Origin: Desulfovibrio psychrotolerans
GTDB lineage: Bacteria > Desulfobacterota > Desulfovibrionia > Desulfovibrionales > Desulfovibrionaceae
NCBI RefSeq assembly: GCF_013340305.1
Contig: NZ_BLVP01000008.1
Coordinates: 235,408 to 299,407 of the forward strand
Direction: 5' to 3'
DNA length: 64,000 nucleotides
The notes below the pieces were generated by a model. That model searched no databases. It worked only from the letters and a program-made list of their open reading frames with translations, and was not told where the DNA came from. A program made the translations under genes and the position numbers. This document shows, piece by piece, positions 35,427-46,068 of the stretch (within the stretch, counting starts at the first letter, position 1; each line of letters opens with the position of its first letter).

Positions 35427-35466
35427 AAAAAAAGGGCCGCCTGCGTCGGGTGTGAACGCAGGCGGC
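35427..35466 (-). terminator. Distal hairpin downstream of fdhB2
   Basis: The same GCCGCCTGCGT/ACGCAGGCGGC stem, here followed by CC and seven Ts on the minus strand, a stronger terminator than copy 1. It lies about 190 bp upstream of the copy-1 small gene. 35235-35426 contains no other gene; TATATT near 35277 is a possible -10. Confidence 0.75.
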
Positions 35467-35630
35467 AGGGATGGGGTCTCCGGGATTTCTCGACGGAGGT
35501 TCCTGCATCGTGAGTGAGGGATGCAGTAAAGACGGGCAGGGATGAAATTTTGGGGTGCGGCGCGCGGATGCCCTTTCCGCGCGCCGCGGGAAACGTACCG
35601 TGCGCTGTGAGACCGCTGTCGATACGTTGC

Positions 35631-35681
35631 AAAAAACACCTGTTCCGGCGGACCTGCGGGAGTAAGCCCGCCGGAGAGGTG
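35631..35681 (-). terminator. Intrinsic terminator immediately after fdhB2
   Basis: Identical in structure to the terminator after fdhB1, with six Ts on the minus strand. Confidence 0.85.
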
Positions 35682-35684
35682 TTT

Positions 35685-36404
35685 TTAACTGCGTTTCATG
35701 TCGCTTCTGCCCATGATGCGCGCAAACATCTGCTTGCGGTTCATGAGTTGCGGGCTTGCGTCCGCCACAGCCTTTTCGAAGTAGTCCACCGGGTTCTGCT
35801 GGAAGAGGTAGACCACGCGGGTATCGTGGGGGTTGCCCAGCACCGCGTTGGGATACTGCTTCTTGACCGCGGCAAGACGTTCTTCCGCAAGGGCCATCAT
35901 TTCATCTTCATCGCCAAAGCTCATGGTGCCCGTGGGGCAGGAGAGGACGCAGGCAGGCTTTTTGCCGTTCTGCACTCTGTCCAGACACATGTCGCATTTG
36001 GAGATGAGTTTGGTTTCGGGGTCCACGCGCGGGATGTCGTAGGGGCATGCCGTGCGCACACCTTCGCCGTCCACCAGCTTGGTGTATTCGGTGAAGATGA
36101 CAGCACCGGTAAGCTCATCCTGAATGACGGCGCGTTCATCGTCTATCTGCGCCTGATACATGCAGGGCGGTTCGGTGCAGTGGCGACACTGTTCCGGGAA
36201 GAACAGCCAGTCCACTTTGCCCTTCATCACCACTTCGGTGAAGCGGACCAGTTTAAGGGTGGTGAAGGAAAGGTCGCGCGGGTTCTGGTGCGAACCCCAG
36301 TTGACTGTTTCCTCCGCAGGCAGCTTTTTCCATTGTTTGCAGGCTATCTGGCAGCCGCGGCAAGCCGTGCAACGGGTAAGGTCTACAAAGAACTTCTTAG
36401 CCAT
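35685..36404 (-). CDS. fdhB: Formate dehydrogenase iron-sulfur subunit FdhB (copy 2)
   Basis: 239 residues, nearly identical to copy 1 (differences seen at about residues 7, 32 and 60). Same four cysteine motifs for four 4Fe-4S clusters, same terminator three bases after the stop. The much lower divergence than in the partner fdhA genes points to recent gene conversion or strong constraint. Starts 3 bases after fdhA2. Confidence 0.93.
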   Translation of the reverse strand: MAKKFFVDLTRCTACRGCQIACKQWKKLPAEETVNWGSHQNPRDLSFTTLKLVRFTEVVMKGKVDWLFFPEQCRHCTEPPCMYQAQIDDERAVIQDELTGAVIFTEYTKLVDGEGVRTACPYDIPRVDPETKLISKCDMCLDRVQNGKKPACVLSCPTGTMSFGDEDEMMALAEERLAAVKKQYPNAVLGNPHDTRVVYLFQQNPVDYFEKAVADASPQLMNRKQMFARIMGRSDMKRS

Positions 36405-36407
36405 GGC

Positions 36408-39400
36408 TTACGCTCCCTGCTTCTTTCTCACGTTAACCATGAACGCCTTGCTCTCCGGTATACCGGTGTTGGGGTCGCCCACGGAGGGGGTGAGGAGGTT
36501 GGCGGAATCTCCGCCGTTCTTGGGGGTGGTCCAGCCGTAATGCCAGGGCAGGCCGACCATATGAACTTCGCTGCCCAGCACCTTGAACGGTTTGATGCGC
36601 TTGGTGACAATGGCAACGCAGTCCAGTTCGCCGCGCAGGCTGGCGACCTTGACCAGTTCGCCGTTTTCTATGCCGCGCAGTTTGGCCAGTTCTTCGCTTA
36701 TTTCGCAGAAGAGCTGCGGTTCTGTTTCCAGCAGCCAAGGCGTGTTGCGGGTCATGTGGCCCGTCTGCCAGTGCTCGGTCACGCGGTAGGTGGTGCCGAT
36801 GAACGGGAAGCGCGGGTCGCACACGGCGTGCTCATCGCCTGCGATCTTGAAGGCCGTGGGGTTATGCAGCTGACCGGAGAAGGGGTTGTCCTTGACCGGG
36901 CATTCCAGCGGTTCATAGTGTTCCGGGAACGGACCTTCTTCACGGCCGGGGCCGTAGAGCTGACCGTAGCCGTGGGCCACCATGATGAAGGGGTTCTTCT
37001 CGCCGGGCTTCCAGCCGCCGTCCGGCACGTCGCCCACCCACTTTTCGCCGTCCCATTCGATGACGGACTTTGCAGGGGCGTAGGGCTTGCCTTCCGGTGT
37101 TACCGACGCGCGGTTGTACAGGATGCGGCGGTTTACGGGCCATGTCCACGACCAGTTGGGGTACAGGCCTATCTTGGCCTGCGCCTCGGTCTGGTTTTTG
37201 TCGCGGCGGGCAGCCATGTTGCCGTTGTCCGTGTAGGAACCGCTGTATATCCAGTTGCCGCTGCAGGTGGAGCCGTCGTCCGTGAGGAAGGCGAAGCTGG
37301 GAACCTGCTGGCCCTTGGTGAAGGTCTTTCCGTTTACCTCGGCATCTTTGAGGAAGTAACCGTTGATGAGCTTGGCCACACGGTGCGGATCGAAATGGCC
37401 GTGATGGTCCTGCCAGTCCGCCGTGTTGAGAGCCATGACCGGATGCGGGAACGCGCCGCCTTCTATGCGGTAGAGTTCACGAATCTTTTCGGCCAGTTCA
37501 AGGATGATGTCGCCGTCAGGCTTGGTCTCTGCGTACGGCTTGGGCCCAACATAGCGCCATTGCATCAGGCGGCCGGAGTTGGAGATGGAGCCTTCCTTTT
37601 CTATGGCGACTGCGCAGGGCAGGAAGAAGACTTCCGTCTTAATCTTGGCAGGGTCCATGCCCGGTCCCTTCCAGAAGGAGCCGGTTTCGTTGTCAAAGAT
37701 GTTGACGTTTACCATCCAGTCCAGCTGGCCCATGGCCTCGCGGGTCTTGTTGGCGTTGGCACCGCTGCACGCGGGGTTTTGGCCCCATGCGAAGAAGCCC
37801 TTGAACTGGCCCTTCAGCATTTTGTCGAACATGCCCATCCAGAAGTACTGGGTAACGGGCTTGTGCGCGTCCAGCTTGGGCAGCCATTTATAGGCGTCTT
37901 CCAGCGTTGCCGCGGGATACAGGGCCTTGAGCAGGCTGGCAACGTACTTGGGCTTGTTGCCCCACCAGTTGGCGGACAGGGGGTCCTTGCTGACGGGAGT
38001 ATTGTTTTTGTTGTAGTCCGCAAGGGTGGGCCACTTGGAGGTGGGCACACCCAGATAGCCGGGAATGATGTGCGCCAGCAGCGCCTGGTCTGTGGAACCC
38101 TGCACGTTGGCTTCGCCGCGCAGGGCGTTCACGCCGCCGCCTGCCACGCCGATGTTGCCCAGCAGCAGCTGGATGATGGCCATGGCGCGGATGTTCTGCA
38201 CGCCCACGGAGTGCTGGGTCCAGCCCATGGCGTACATGATGGTGCCTGCCTTGTCCTGCTTGCCCGTGGCGGCATAGGCCTTGTAGACCTTGAGCAGGTC
38301 TTCCTTGGGGGTGCCGGTGATGGAGGATACCTTGTCCAGCGTGTAACGCTTGTAGTGTTCCTTCATCAGGTTGTACACGCAGCGCGGGTTCTTGAGGGTG
38401 GCGTCTTTCTTCGGAACGCCGTTCTCATCGGTTTCGTACTTCCATTTGGTCTTGTCGTAGGAAGACGTGGCGGGGTTGAACCCGGAGAACAGGCCGTTAC
38501 GGAAGGAGTAGTCCTTGCCCACGATGAACGAAGCGTTGGTGTAGTTGATCATGTACTCCCTGAAGAACAGTTCGTTATCCAGAATGTACTTGATCATGCC
38601 GCCAAGGAAGGGGATGTCCGCCCCGGAACGGATGGGGGCGTAAATATCACACTTGGTGGATGTGCGGGTGTAGCGGGGGTCTACATGGATGAGGGTTGCG
38701 CCCGCATCCTTTGCCTTGAGCACCCACTTGAAGGAGATGGGATGGTTTTCGGCAGCGTTGCTGCCCATTATCAGAATGCAATCACTGTTCTTGAGGTCGA
38801 TCCAGTGGTTGGTCATCGCGCCGCGTCCGAACGACTCTGCCAGAGCCGCTACAGTTGCGCTGTGTCAGATCCGCGCCTGGTGCTCTATGTACACCAGGCC
38901 GAGGCTTCTGAGAAATGCCTGATATATCCAGCATTCCTCGTTATCCATTGCGGCGGAGCCTACGGAGGCCATGGCGTCCGTACGGTTGATGACTTCGCCT
39001 TTGTCGTTCTTCAGGAAAAATGCCTCGTCACGGGTTTTTTTCACCCGCTTGGCGATCTGCTCGTATGCCCATTCCCATGAAACGGGGGTCCACTTATCAC
39101 TGTAAGGGGCGCGGTACAGGGGGGTGGAAATGCGCTTGTCATTTTCTGCAAGCTGCCAGATGGAAGCGCCCTTGGCGCAGAGTGCGCCTTCGTTGATGGG
39201 ATGGTCCGGATCGCCTTCCACGTTTATGGCGCGCCCCTGACCGTCTTTAGCCGTGTGCACCAGAAGGCCGCACCCGACGGAACAGTAACAACAGACGGAC
39301 GTTGTCTGCTTGGCCCAGTTCAGCTTGAGCAGCTGCGCCCGGGCTTCGGTGGGCTTAAGGCTCAGGCCCAGCCCGCCGAAGGCGGTGGCTGTGGCGGCTC

Positions 39401-39440
39401 CGGCCGAAAGCTTGAGAAATTGTCTGCGAGAGACTGACAT
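36408..39440 (-). CDS. fdhA: Formate dehydrogenase catalytic subunit FdhA, selenocysteine form (copy 2)
   Basis: 1010 residues when the TGA at 38865-38867 is read as selenocysteine (residue 192, QARI-U-HSAT). Without recoding it would be two fragments split exactly at the active site, so this is a selenoprotein and not a pseudogene. Tat signal, 4Fe-4S site and pterin-binding domains as in copy 1. The two flanking FdhA proteins of this locus have Cys at the same position. Sec enzymes of this family are generally faster and more oxygen-sensitive. A 9-bp hairpin follows the TGA. Automated callers would truncate this gene. Confidence 0.95.
38830..38850 (-). promoter_or_regulatory. SECIS-like hairpin in fdhA2
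   Basis: Arms AGCGGCTCT and AGAGTCGTT (with G-U pairs) around loop GGC, 15-17 bases after the UGA. The aligned segments in fdhA1 and fdhA3 carry changes that break the stem, as expected where Cys needs no SECIS. Confidence 0.65.
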
Positions 39441-39466
39441 TCTGCCTCCTTAGAATTGTTGCGGAT

Positions 39467-39703
39467 CTACCTTCCCCGAATCTCGCGACCAAGCGTCACG
39501 AGAAGTTCATACCCGGAAACCGCCGGCAACGACTCCGCGCGTCCGAACGGTGTCCGGGCGTGTGGATGCGGTACAACCCTGCGCCGTGCGGGAACAAGCG
39601 CCATAACGCTTGCCCGCTCCGTGCATGGAGCAAGGTCGTGTCCGAGTCCGGAAAAGGGGAGACCTGTTGCCCCGGCAAGCGCGGGACGATCTGCGTGGCC
39701 CAT
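39467..39703 (-). CDS. Small FDH-associated protein, copy 2
   Basis: 78 residues with AGAGGT seven bases before the ATG and the stop 26 bases before fdhA2. Shares LPFSGLGHDLAP, RTPFGR, ESLPAVSGY and LVTLGREIRGR with copy 1. The first about 14 residues are unrelated to copy 1, because the duplicated DNA ends inside the gene. The region outside the conserved segments is basic and variable. Confidence 0.7.
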   Translation of the reverse strand: MGHADRPALAGATGLPFSGLGHDLAPCTERASVMALVPARRRVVPHPHARTPFGRAESLPAVSGYELLVTLGREIRGR

Positions 39704-39839
39704 ACCGTCTACCTCTGCCTTTTCCGAATGCGTTGAACATTCATCGATACGGAAAGAGGCTTTTTATATGTTTGCTGAATACCTGATTGGGAGAGTGTGG
39801 ACAAAGAATGGCGGCTTCTCTTTGAGTTGGCACTATGTG

Positions 39840-39867
39840 CAATAAAATATACTTACATTTTAGATTG
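39840..39867. promoter_or_regulatory. AT-rich inverted repeat between fdh operon 2 and the efflux genes
   Basis: CAATAAAAT and ATTTTAGATTG form a dyad with an 8-base centre, about 140 bp upstream of the copy-2 small gene. A plausible regulator site; the regulator is unknown. It lies in the divergent gap 39704-40070. Confidence 0.4.
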
Positions 39868-39967
39868 TTGCGGCGTGCTCTGTAGATCTTAATCAAGGTT
39901 TGGCACAGCAAGGGCGAAGAATCGGTCATTGCCTGCCTGCGGGCGGCGATTTTTTTGAGAGACGGTG

Positions 39968-40022
39968 TTGACAGAGGCGGGCGGCTGTAGCATATGTCTC
40001 GAGCAATCATTAGCATGCTAAT
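39968..40022 (+). promoter_or_regulatory. Promoter and palindromic operator of the RND efflux operon
   Basis: TTGACA (39968-39973) with a 17-bp spacer to CATATG is followed by the perfect 14-bp palindrome ATTAGCATGCTAAT (40009-40022), just past the expected start of transcription. MarR-family repressors bind such sites, and a MarR gene ends this operon. Confidence 0.6.
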
Positions 40023-40070
40023 TATTGTTTCAAACACATTTCGCCGAAAGGCTTTGAGAGGTTTGCATAC

Positions 40071-41288
40071 ATGCTTGGAATGAATAGAATTTTGAAGGGT
40101 GTTTTGCTGGGCGCAACCCTTGTTTCCGCGTTCTCTCTTGCCGGTTGCGGCGAGGAAAAAGCCGGTGCGCAGTTGCAGGGACCGCCGCCCGCGCCCGTGC
40201 GCGCCGCCGTGCTGGAGCGGAAGGATGTTCCCCTGCGCTATGAGTATGTGGGCCAGACGGAAGGTTCCCGGTCGGTGGAGGTAAGGGCCCGTGTTCAGGG
40301 ACTGCTGCTCAAGCGGACCTATCGTGAAGGGGCCTTTGTGCGCGAAGGCGATGTGCTGTTTCTCATCGATCCCGAAAAATACCGGGCATCTTCCGCCCAG
40401 ACAGGCGGCGAGCTTGCGGCCCTGCGTGCCAAGCTGGAACAGACCCGGCTGGAGCATAACCGCATAAGCGACCTGTTTGCCAAGGGTGTGGTAAGCGCCA
40501 AGGAACGCGATGATGCCTTTGCCGCCTACGACTCCGCCAAAGCCAATGTGGCAGCTGCGGAAGCCAAGATGCAGTCCGAACAGCTGGACCTTGGCTACAC
40601 ACAGGTGCGCGCGCCCATTTCCGGCATAACCAGTCAGGAAGTGCGTTCCGAAGGCAGCCTGATTACCACGGACAGCGCAGGCAGCCTGCTGACAACCATT
40701 ACCCAGCTGGACCCGCTGTACGTGAACTTTGCCATTCCCGGCACGGAATCCATGCAGGTGCGCCGTCAGGCGCAGGAAGGCAAGGTGGTTGTGCCCGCCG
40801 AAGGCTATTCCGTGCGCCTGAAACTGGCGGACGGTTCTGTCTTTGAACAGGCGGGAAGGCTGACCTTTGAGGATCGTTATGTGGACCCTTCCACCGGGTC
40901 CATCCGCGCCCGTGCGGAAATTTCCAACGTTAAGGCGCAGGTGCTGCCCGGCGAGTTTGTTCGGGTGCTGCTGGATGGCGCGCTGATGAAAGACGCCATT
41001 GTCATTCCGGAACGCGCGGTGCTGTTCAGCCAGAACGGGCCCATGGTGTACGTGATTGGCGAGGGCGACGTGGCCGAACTGCGGCCCGTGACTCTGGGGC
41101 AGGGCGTTACCGGCGGTCTGGTGGTGGAATCCGGGCTTGAGGCGGGCCAGCGTATTGTGGTGGACGGCATCATGAAGGTGCGCCCCGGTGGGGCCGTATC
41201 CGTGATACCGGAACCTGAAGCGGGCGGGGAAGGCAAGCCCGTGGCCGCCGGCAAGGAACAGTCTGCCGGTAACGGGGGCGTGAACTGA
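40071..41288 (+). CDS. RND efflux periplasmic adaptor (AcrA/MexA-like) lipoprotein
   Basis: 405 residues. A lipoprotein signal ends in LAGC (Cys near 26). The membrane-fusion protein layout is visible: barrel-sandwich halves around [19 protein letters not shown] and [16 protein letters not shown], a coiled-coil hairpin between them (about 105-165) and a beta-barrel domain. It links the inner-membrane pump to an outer-membrane TolC-type channel, which is not encoded here. Its stop overlaps the pump ATG by one base. Confidence 0.93.
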   Translation: MLGMNRILKGVLLGATLVSAFSLAGCGEEKAGAQLQGPPPAPVRAAVLERKDVPLRYEYVGQTEGSRSVEVRARVQGLLLKRTYREGAFVREGDVLFLIDPEKYRASSAQTGGELAALRAKLEQTRLEHNRISDLFAKGVVSAKERDDAFAAYDSAKANVAAAEAKMQSEQLDLGYTQVRAPISGITSQEVRSEGSLITTDSAGSLLTTITQLDPLYVNFAIPGTESMQVRRQAQEGKVVVPAEGYSVRLKLADGSVFEQAGRLTFEDRYVDPSTGSIRARAEISNVKAQVLPGEFVRVLLDGALMKDAIVIPERAVLFSQNGPMVYVIGEGDVAELRPVTLGQGVTGGLVVESGLEAGQRIVVDGIMKVRPGGAVSVIPEPEAGGEGKPVAAGKEQSAGNGGVN

Positions 41289-44200
41289 TGTTTTCCCGCT
41301 TTTTCATAACCCGGCCGGTCTTTGCCACCGTGGTCTCGCTGATCATTGTGCTGGCGGGCCTGCTTTCCATGCGTATTCTGCCTGTGGCGGAATTTCCTGA
41401 AATCGTTCCGCCGGAAGTGAGCGTTTCTGCCACATATTCCGGTGCCAGTGCCGAAGTTATTGCCCAGACCGTGGCCGCGCCGCTGGAGCAGAAGATTAAC
41501 GGTGTGGAAAACATGCTGTACATGCGTTCGGTGAACTCCGGCGACGGCACGCTTTCTCTTACCGTTACTTTTGAGGTGGGCTCGGACGCTGACCAGAACA
41601 CCATTAACGTGAACAACCGTGTGCAGGCCGCGCTTGCCTCGCTGCCTGCCGAAGTGCGCGCCATGGGCGTGACGGTGAGCAAGAAGTCTTCCAGCCTGCT
41701 GCAGGTGGTCATGCTCACGTCCGATGACGGGCGCTATGACCCCGTGTACATGAGCAACTATGCGCTGGTGAACATTATCGACGAGCTGAAGCGTCTGCCC
41801 GGCGTGGGTGACGCCGCCGTGTTCGGCGCGCAGGACTATTCCATGCGCGTGTGGCTGAGGCCCGACCGGCTGGCGCAACTGGAACTGACCCCGGCGGATA
41901 TTGCCGCCGCCATTGAGGAGCAGAACGCGCAGTTCGCTGCCGGAGCCATTGGCCGTAATCCCCTGCCGGAGCCGGTGGAGCTGAGCTACACCCTGACCAC
42001 GCAGGGCCGTATGACGGACGTGGAGCAGTTCGGCAACATCATCCTGCGCGCCAATCAGGATGGAACCATTCTGCGCCTGAAGGACGTGGCGCGGCTGGAA
42101 CTGGGTGCGCAGAGCTATTCGCTGAAGGCCAAAAGGTCCGGCCTGCCCGCCGTGGCCATGGGCATTTATCTTTCCCCCGGTGCCAACGCGCTGGAGGTGG
42201 GCGACCGGGTTGTTGCCAAGATGCAGGAATTGCAGGGCAGGTTCCCGGACGGCATAACCTATTCCATTCCCTACGACACAACGACCTTTGTGCGCATATC
42301 CGTGGAAGAGGTGACGCATACCCTGTTTGAGGCGTTTATATTGGTTTTTGCCATTATCTTCCTGTTTTTGCAGAACTGGCGGGCCACGATTATTCCATGC
42401 CTTGCGGTGCCTGTTTCCGTTATCGGCACCTTTGCGGGCATGTATCTGCTGGGCTTTTCCATTAACACGCTCACACTGTTCGGCCTTGTGCTGGCCATAG
42501 GCATAGTGGTGGATGACGCCATTGTGGTTATTGAAAACGTGGAACGCATAATGACCACGGAGCACCTGCCGCCCATGGAAGCCACCATAAAGGCCATGAA
42601 CGAGGTTTCCGGCGCGGTGGTGGCCATTGTGCTGGTGCTCTGCTCGGTGTTCATTCCTGTCGCCTTTATGGGCGGGCTTGCCGGGGAGATGTACAAGCAG
42701 TTTGCGGTGACCATTGCCGTTTCGGTTATCATCTCCGGTATTGTGGCGCTTACGCTCACGCCCGCCCTGTGCGCGCTGCTGCTCAAGCCGGGGCACCCCA
42801 CCCCGATTGCGCCGCTGCAGGCCTTTAACCGGTTTTTCGACAGGCTTACCGACCGGTATACCGCCGGAGTGCGCCTGCTGCTGCGCCGTTCTTCTCTGGC
42901 ACTTGCCCTGTTCGGGGTTATTATTGCCTGCACGTGGTCGCTGTTTCAGACCGTGCCTTCGCAGCTTGTGCCCAACGAAGACAAGGGCAACCTCATAGCC
43001 GTGGCCATGCTGCCGGACGGGGCTTCCCTTTCCCGCACAGAGGCCACCATGAAGCAACTGGACGATATTACCGGCTCCATTCCCGCCGTCAGGGACACCA
43101 TAAGCCTGACCGGGCTGGACCTGATTTCCGGTACCAACAAGAGCAACGTGGGCACCAGCTTTGTTACCCTTAAGCCGTGGAGCGAGCGCAAGGGCGAGGG
43201 AGATTCTTCCTTCGACATCGTGAAGCAGGTGTTCGGCCGTGGCATGGGCATACTGGACGGGTTTATCATCGCCTTTAACATGCCGCCCATATCCGGCATG
43301 AGCAACACGGGCGGATTTGAAGGGTATCTGCAAAGCAGGGGCGGCGGCAGTCTGGAAGAACTGGGCAGGCAGACGGACGCCCTTGTGGCGGCGGCTGCCG
43401 GACGGCCTGAACTGGGGCGCGTGAGCACCACGTACAGTACCCGTTCCCCCCAGCTGGACGTGCAGCTTGACCGTGAAAAGGCCAAGGCCATGGGGGTGCC
43501 GGTGAGCCGAGTATTCCAGACCATGCAGGCCACCTTCGGCACCATGTACGTGAACGACTTCAACAAACTGGGGCGTACCTTCCGCGTGCAGGTGCAGTCG
43601 GAAGGGGAGTACCGGAGCAAGCCTGATGACCTGAGCAAGGTGTTCGTACGGTCGGACACCGGGGAAATGGTTCCCCTGCTTGCGCTGGTAACGGTGCGGC
43701 AGACCACGGGGCCGGAAGTGGTGGAGCGGTTTAACGTCTTCCCCGCCGCCAAGCTGGTGGGCGAGCCGGCTCCCGGCTACAGTTCCGGTCAGGCTCTTGC
43801 GGCCATGCAGGAACTGGTGCGCGACAACCTGCCCGATGACTATGTGCTGGCGTGGACCGGTTCTGCCTATCAGGAACAGGCCACAGGCGGTACCTCGTTC
43901 ATGGTCTTTGTGCTGGGGCTGCTGATGGTGTTTCTCATCCTCGCGGCACAGTACGAAAGCTGGAGCCTGCCTCTCTCCGTCATTCTGGTGGTGCCTTTTG
44001 CCCTGTTCGGCGCCATATCGGCCAACTGGATGCGCGGGCTTTCCAATGACGTGTATTTTCAGATTGCGCTGATCACGCTCATAGGGCTGGCTTCCAAGAA
44101 CGCCATCCTCATCGTGGAGTTTGCCGTACAGTTGCACCGTGCGGGCAAAAGCTACATGGAGGCGGCGGCAGAGGCGGCACGGCTGCGCTTCAGGCCCATT

Positions 44201-44464
44201 ATCATGACATCGCTGGCGTTCATTCTGGGCGTGGTTCCGCTGGCTATCAGTTCCGGAGCGGGTGCCAACAGCCGTCATTCCATAGGAACCAGTGTTATCG
44301 GCGGGATGCTGGCGGCGACCTTTATTGCCACCTTCTTCATTCCCGCGTTTTTCAGGGGCGTTTCGCTGCTTACCAGCGGCAAGGCGCGCCACGAGGAAAA
44401 GGGCCGAATCGCGGAAGAGGCGGCACTGCCCGCGCCCGCGCACAATGATGAACACCATGCGTAA
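41288..44464 (+). CDS. RND multidrug efflux pump (AcrB/MexB-like, HAE1 family)
   Basis: 1058 residues with twelve predicted membrane helices and two large periplasmic loops. It begins [18 protein letters not shown], the typical HAE1 start. The proton-relay Asp pair is in [13 protein letters not shown] (about 410) and the matching Lys in [13 protein letters not shown] proton-driven exporter of hydrophobic compounds, solvents or dyes; the substrates cannot be inferred. A GC hairpin without Ts (44471-44502) separates it from marR. Confidence 0.95.
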   Translation: MFSRFFITRPVFATVVSLIIVLAGLLSMRILPVAEFPEIVPPEVSVSATYSGASAEVIAQTVAAPLEQKINGVENMLYMRSVNSGDGTLSLTVTFEVGSDADQNTINVNNRVQAALASLPAEVRAMGVTVSKKSSSLLQVVMLTSDDGRYDPVYMSNYALVNIIDELKRLPGVGDAAVFGAQDYSMRVWLRPDRLAQLELTPADIAAAIEEQNAQFAAGAIGRNPLPEPVELSYTLTTQGRMTDVEQFGNIILRANQDGTILRLKDVARLELGAQSYSLKAKRSGLPAVAMGIYLSPGANALEVGDRVVAKMQELQGRFPDGITYSIPYDTTTFVRISVEEVTHTLFEAFILVFAIIFLFLQNWRATIIPCLAVPVSVIGTFAGMYLLGFSINTLTLFGLVLAIGIVVDDAIVVIENVERIMTTEHLPPMEATIKAMNEVSGAVVAIVLVLCSVFIPVAFMGGLAGEMYKQFAVTIAVSVIISGIVALTLTPALCALLLKPGHPTPIAPLQAFNRFFDRLTDRYTAGVRLLLRRSSLALALFGVIIACTWSLFQTVPSQLVPNEDKGNLIAVAMLPDGASLSRTEATMKQLDDITGSIPAVRDTISLTGLDLISGTNKSNVGTSFVTLKPWSERKGEGDSSFDIVKQVFGRGMGILDGFIIAFNMPPISGMSNTGGFEGYLQSRGGGSLEELGRQTDALVAAAAGRPELGRVSTTYSTRSPQLDVQLDREKAKAMGVPVSRVFQTMQATFGTMYVNDFNKLGRTFRVQVQSEGEYRSKPDDLSKVFVRSDTGEMVPLLALVTVRQTTGPEVVERFNVFPAAKLVGEPAPGYSSGQALAAMQELVRDNLPDDYVLAWTGSAYQEQATGGTSFMVFVLGLLMVFLILAAQYESWSLPLSVILVVPFALFGAISANWMRGLSNDVYFQIALITLIGLASKNAILIVEFAVQLHRAGKSYMEAAAEAARLRFRPIIMTSLAFILGVVPLAISSGAGANSRHSIGTSVIGGMLAATFIATFFIPAFFRGVSLLTSGKARHEEKGRIAEEAALPAPAHNDEHHA

Positions 44465-44557
44465 CCGCGTCTGCCGCCCCCTTCCCTCCGGGAGCGGGGG
44501 CGGCACTGCGCTTTTCAGGAGCGTCAGGTTTCGATATATCCAGTTCAGGAGCAAGCC

Positions 44558-45091
44558 ATGAAAGACTGTGCACAGATGAGAAGGCAGAGGTTCCGCCCCC
44601 GCTACGGCAAAAGCAAGCTGGGGCTTACCATCTCGGAAATTTCGCGCGAACTGCGCTCGCTGTTTGATGCGAAGTTCAAGGAACACGGGGTGAGCAATGC
44701 CCGCTGGATTGTGCTGTGGGCCTTGCAGGAACTGGCGGAGCCTATCTCGCAGAAACGGCTGGCGAACTTGCTGGGCATAGAAGGCCCCACCCTTGTCCGC
44801 ATGCTGGACAGGCTGGAAGAGGACGGTCTGGTGCGCCGCACGCCCTCTGAACAGGACAGGCGGGTAAACCTGGTGGAACTGTGTGCCAAGGCGGACCCGC
44901 TGCTGGACAAGATGTTCGTCATCTGCTGCGAAGTGGAAGAGAGCCTGTACGCGGATATTGACGAAGCGGACCTGATTAAGGCGCACGAGGTGCTGTTGAA
45001 AATGCGTGACCGGGTCTTTGAGCTGAGCGGGAAGGACCGCGCCGATCTCATCGATTTCGGGCACAGCGCATCCGACCCGTCAGGGAGCTGA
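44558..45091 (+). CDS. MarR-family transcriptional regulator
   Basis: 177 residues with a winged helix (about 60-120; QKRLANLLGIEGPTLVRMLDRLEEDGLVRR, where the recognition helix and wing are recognisable, and DRR in the wing). Probable repressor of the upstream adaptor-pump operon, releasing DNA when a ligand binds; the palindrome at 40009-40022 is the likely target. Located 93 bp after the pump gene on the same strand. Confidence 0.88.
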   Translation: MKDCAQMRRQRFRPRYGKSKLGLTISEISRELRSLFDAKFKEHGVSNARWIVLWALQELAEPISQKRLANLLGIEGPTLVRMLDRLEEDGLVRRTPSEQDRRVNLVELCAKADPLLDKMFVICCEVEESLYADIDEADLIKAHEVLLKMRDRVFELSGKDRADLIDFGHSASDPSGS

Positions 45092-45303
45092 CGAACCCTG
45101 CTTTTTCGAAAAATACATTCCCCGTACAGCCGAGCCTGAAGGCATACAAGGAATTTCCCTTGCTGATGCGGGGGCGGAATGCGGGGTGCGTCTTCAGCCG
45201 CTGGCGATTCGCTGAGCCTGACGGATGCAGAGGGCAGAGCGGGCACGGTTTCCTGCCCGCCTGAGCAGGCGACATCTCAAGAACGCGTTATCATCAATAC
45301 AGA

Positions 45304-45338
45304 GGGCCGCAGGCGAGTGACGCCTGCGGCCCGTTTTT
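45304..45338 (+). terminator. Terminator between marR and fdhB3
   Basis: 12-bp perfect stem GGGCCGCAGGCG and its complement with a 5-base loop, then GTTTTT on the plus strand. The reverse side has only TCTGT, but the hairpin may still serve the convergent fdhB3. Confidence 0.85.
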
Positions 45339-45354
45339 CTGTTGCGGAGGGGGG

Positions 45355-46065
45355 TTATGCCCGCTGCTTGCCCATGATGCGCGCGAACATTTGTTTGCGG
45401 TTCATCAGGCGCGGGGTCATGTCCACCACGGCGCGGTCAAAGAAGGTGAGCGGGTCGTGGTGGAAGAGGTATACCACGCGCACGTCGTGGGGGTTGCCCA
45501 GCACGGCGGTGGGGTATTTCTTCTGCACTTCCGCGAGCCGGGCCTGTGCCAGTTCCATCATCTCGTCCTCTTCGCCAAAGTTCATGGTGCCCGTGGGGCA
45601 GGTGTGCACGCAGGCGGGCTTCATGTCGTTCTGCACGCGGTCTATGCACATGTCGCACTTGGTGATGAGCTTGGTTTCCGGGTCCTGACGCGGAATATCA
45701 TACGGGCAGGCGGCACGGACGCCTTCATAATCCAGCCCGCGTGTTTTGTCGGTGTAGAGCACGGCTCCTGTCATGGGGTCCTGCAATATGGCGGTGGGAT
45801 CGTCCAGATCGCCCATGCCCTTGCAGGGGGGCACCACACAGTGCCGGCACTGTTCCGGGAAGAACAGCCAGTCCAGTTTGCCGTCGTGCACCACCTCGGT
45901 GAAGCGCACCAGCCGGATGGTCTCGTGGCTCAGGTCCGGGGGATTCTGGTGCGAACCGGTGTTGACGGTTTTTTCCGCGGGCAGCTTTTTCCATTGCTTG
46001 CAGGCTACCTGACAGCCCCGGCAGGCGGTGCAGCGGGTGAGGTCGACAAAGAATTTCTTGGCCAT
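45355..46065 (-). CDS. fdhB: Formate dehydrogenase iron-sulfur subunit FdhB (copy 3)
   Basis: 236 residues, the same four-cluster cysteine plan as copies 1 and 2 (CTACRGCQVAC, CRHCVVPPC, CPYD/KCDMC, CVHTCPTG) but clearly more diverged. It ends KQRA and lacks the C-terminal SDMKRS of the others. Starts 3 bases after fdhA3. It lacks the multi-hairpin element found after copies 1 and 2, so it is an older paralogue and not part of the tandem duplication. Confidence 0.92.
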   Translation of the reverse strand: MAKKFFVDLTRCTACRGCQVACKQWKKLPAEKTVNTGSHQNPPDLSHETIRLVRFTEVVHDGKLDWLFFPEQCRHCVVPPCKGMGDLDDPTAILQDPMTGAVLYTDKTRGLDYEGVRAACPYDIPRQDPETKLITKCDMCIDRVQNDMKPACVHTCPTGTMNFGEEDEMMELAQARLAEVQKKYPTAVLGNPHDVRVVYLFHHDPLTFFDRAVVDMTPRLMNRKQMFARIMGKQRA

Positions 46066-46068
46066 GGA

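Larger units (their letters stand above)
30950..39665. repeat. Tandem duplication of the small gene-fdhA-fdhB unit (period 4472 bp)
   Basis: Corresponding starts and stops of all three genes differ by exactly 4472 bp, and the downstream hairpins also match. Similarity runs from about 30950 to 35190 and from 35420 to 39665; 35190-35420 is unique and carries the copy-1 promoter region. Confidence 0.93.

Noticed and set aside
35514-39080. A 1188-codon plus-strand open frame opposite fdhA2/fdhB2
   Set aside because: Shadow of the formate dehydrogenase genes; mirrored in the other two fdh copies and without motifs.
40877-45064. A 1395-codon minus-strand open frame opposite the RND pump
   Set aside because: Low-complexity His/Gln-rich translation typical of the complement of a GC-rich gene; the plus strand encodes a clear RND operon.
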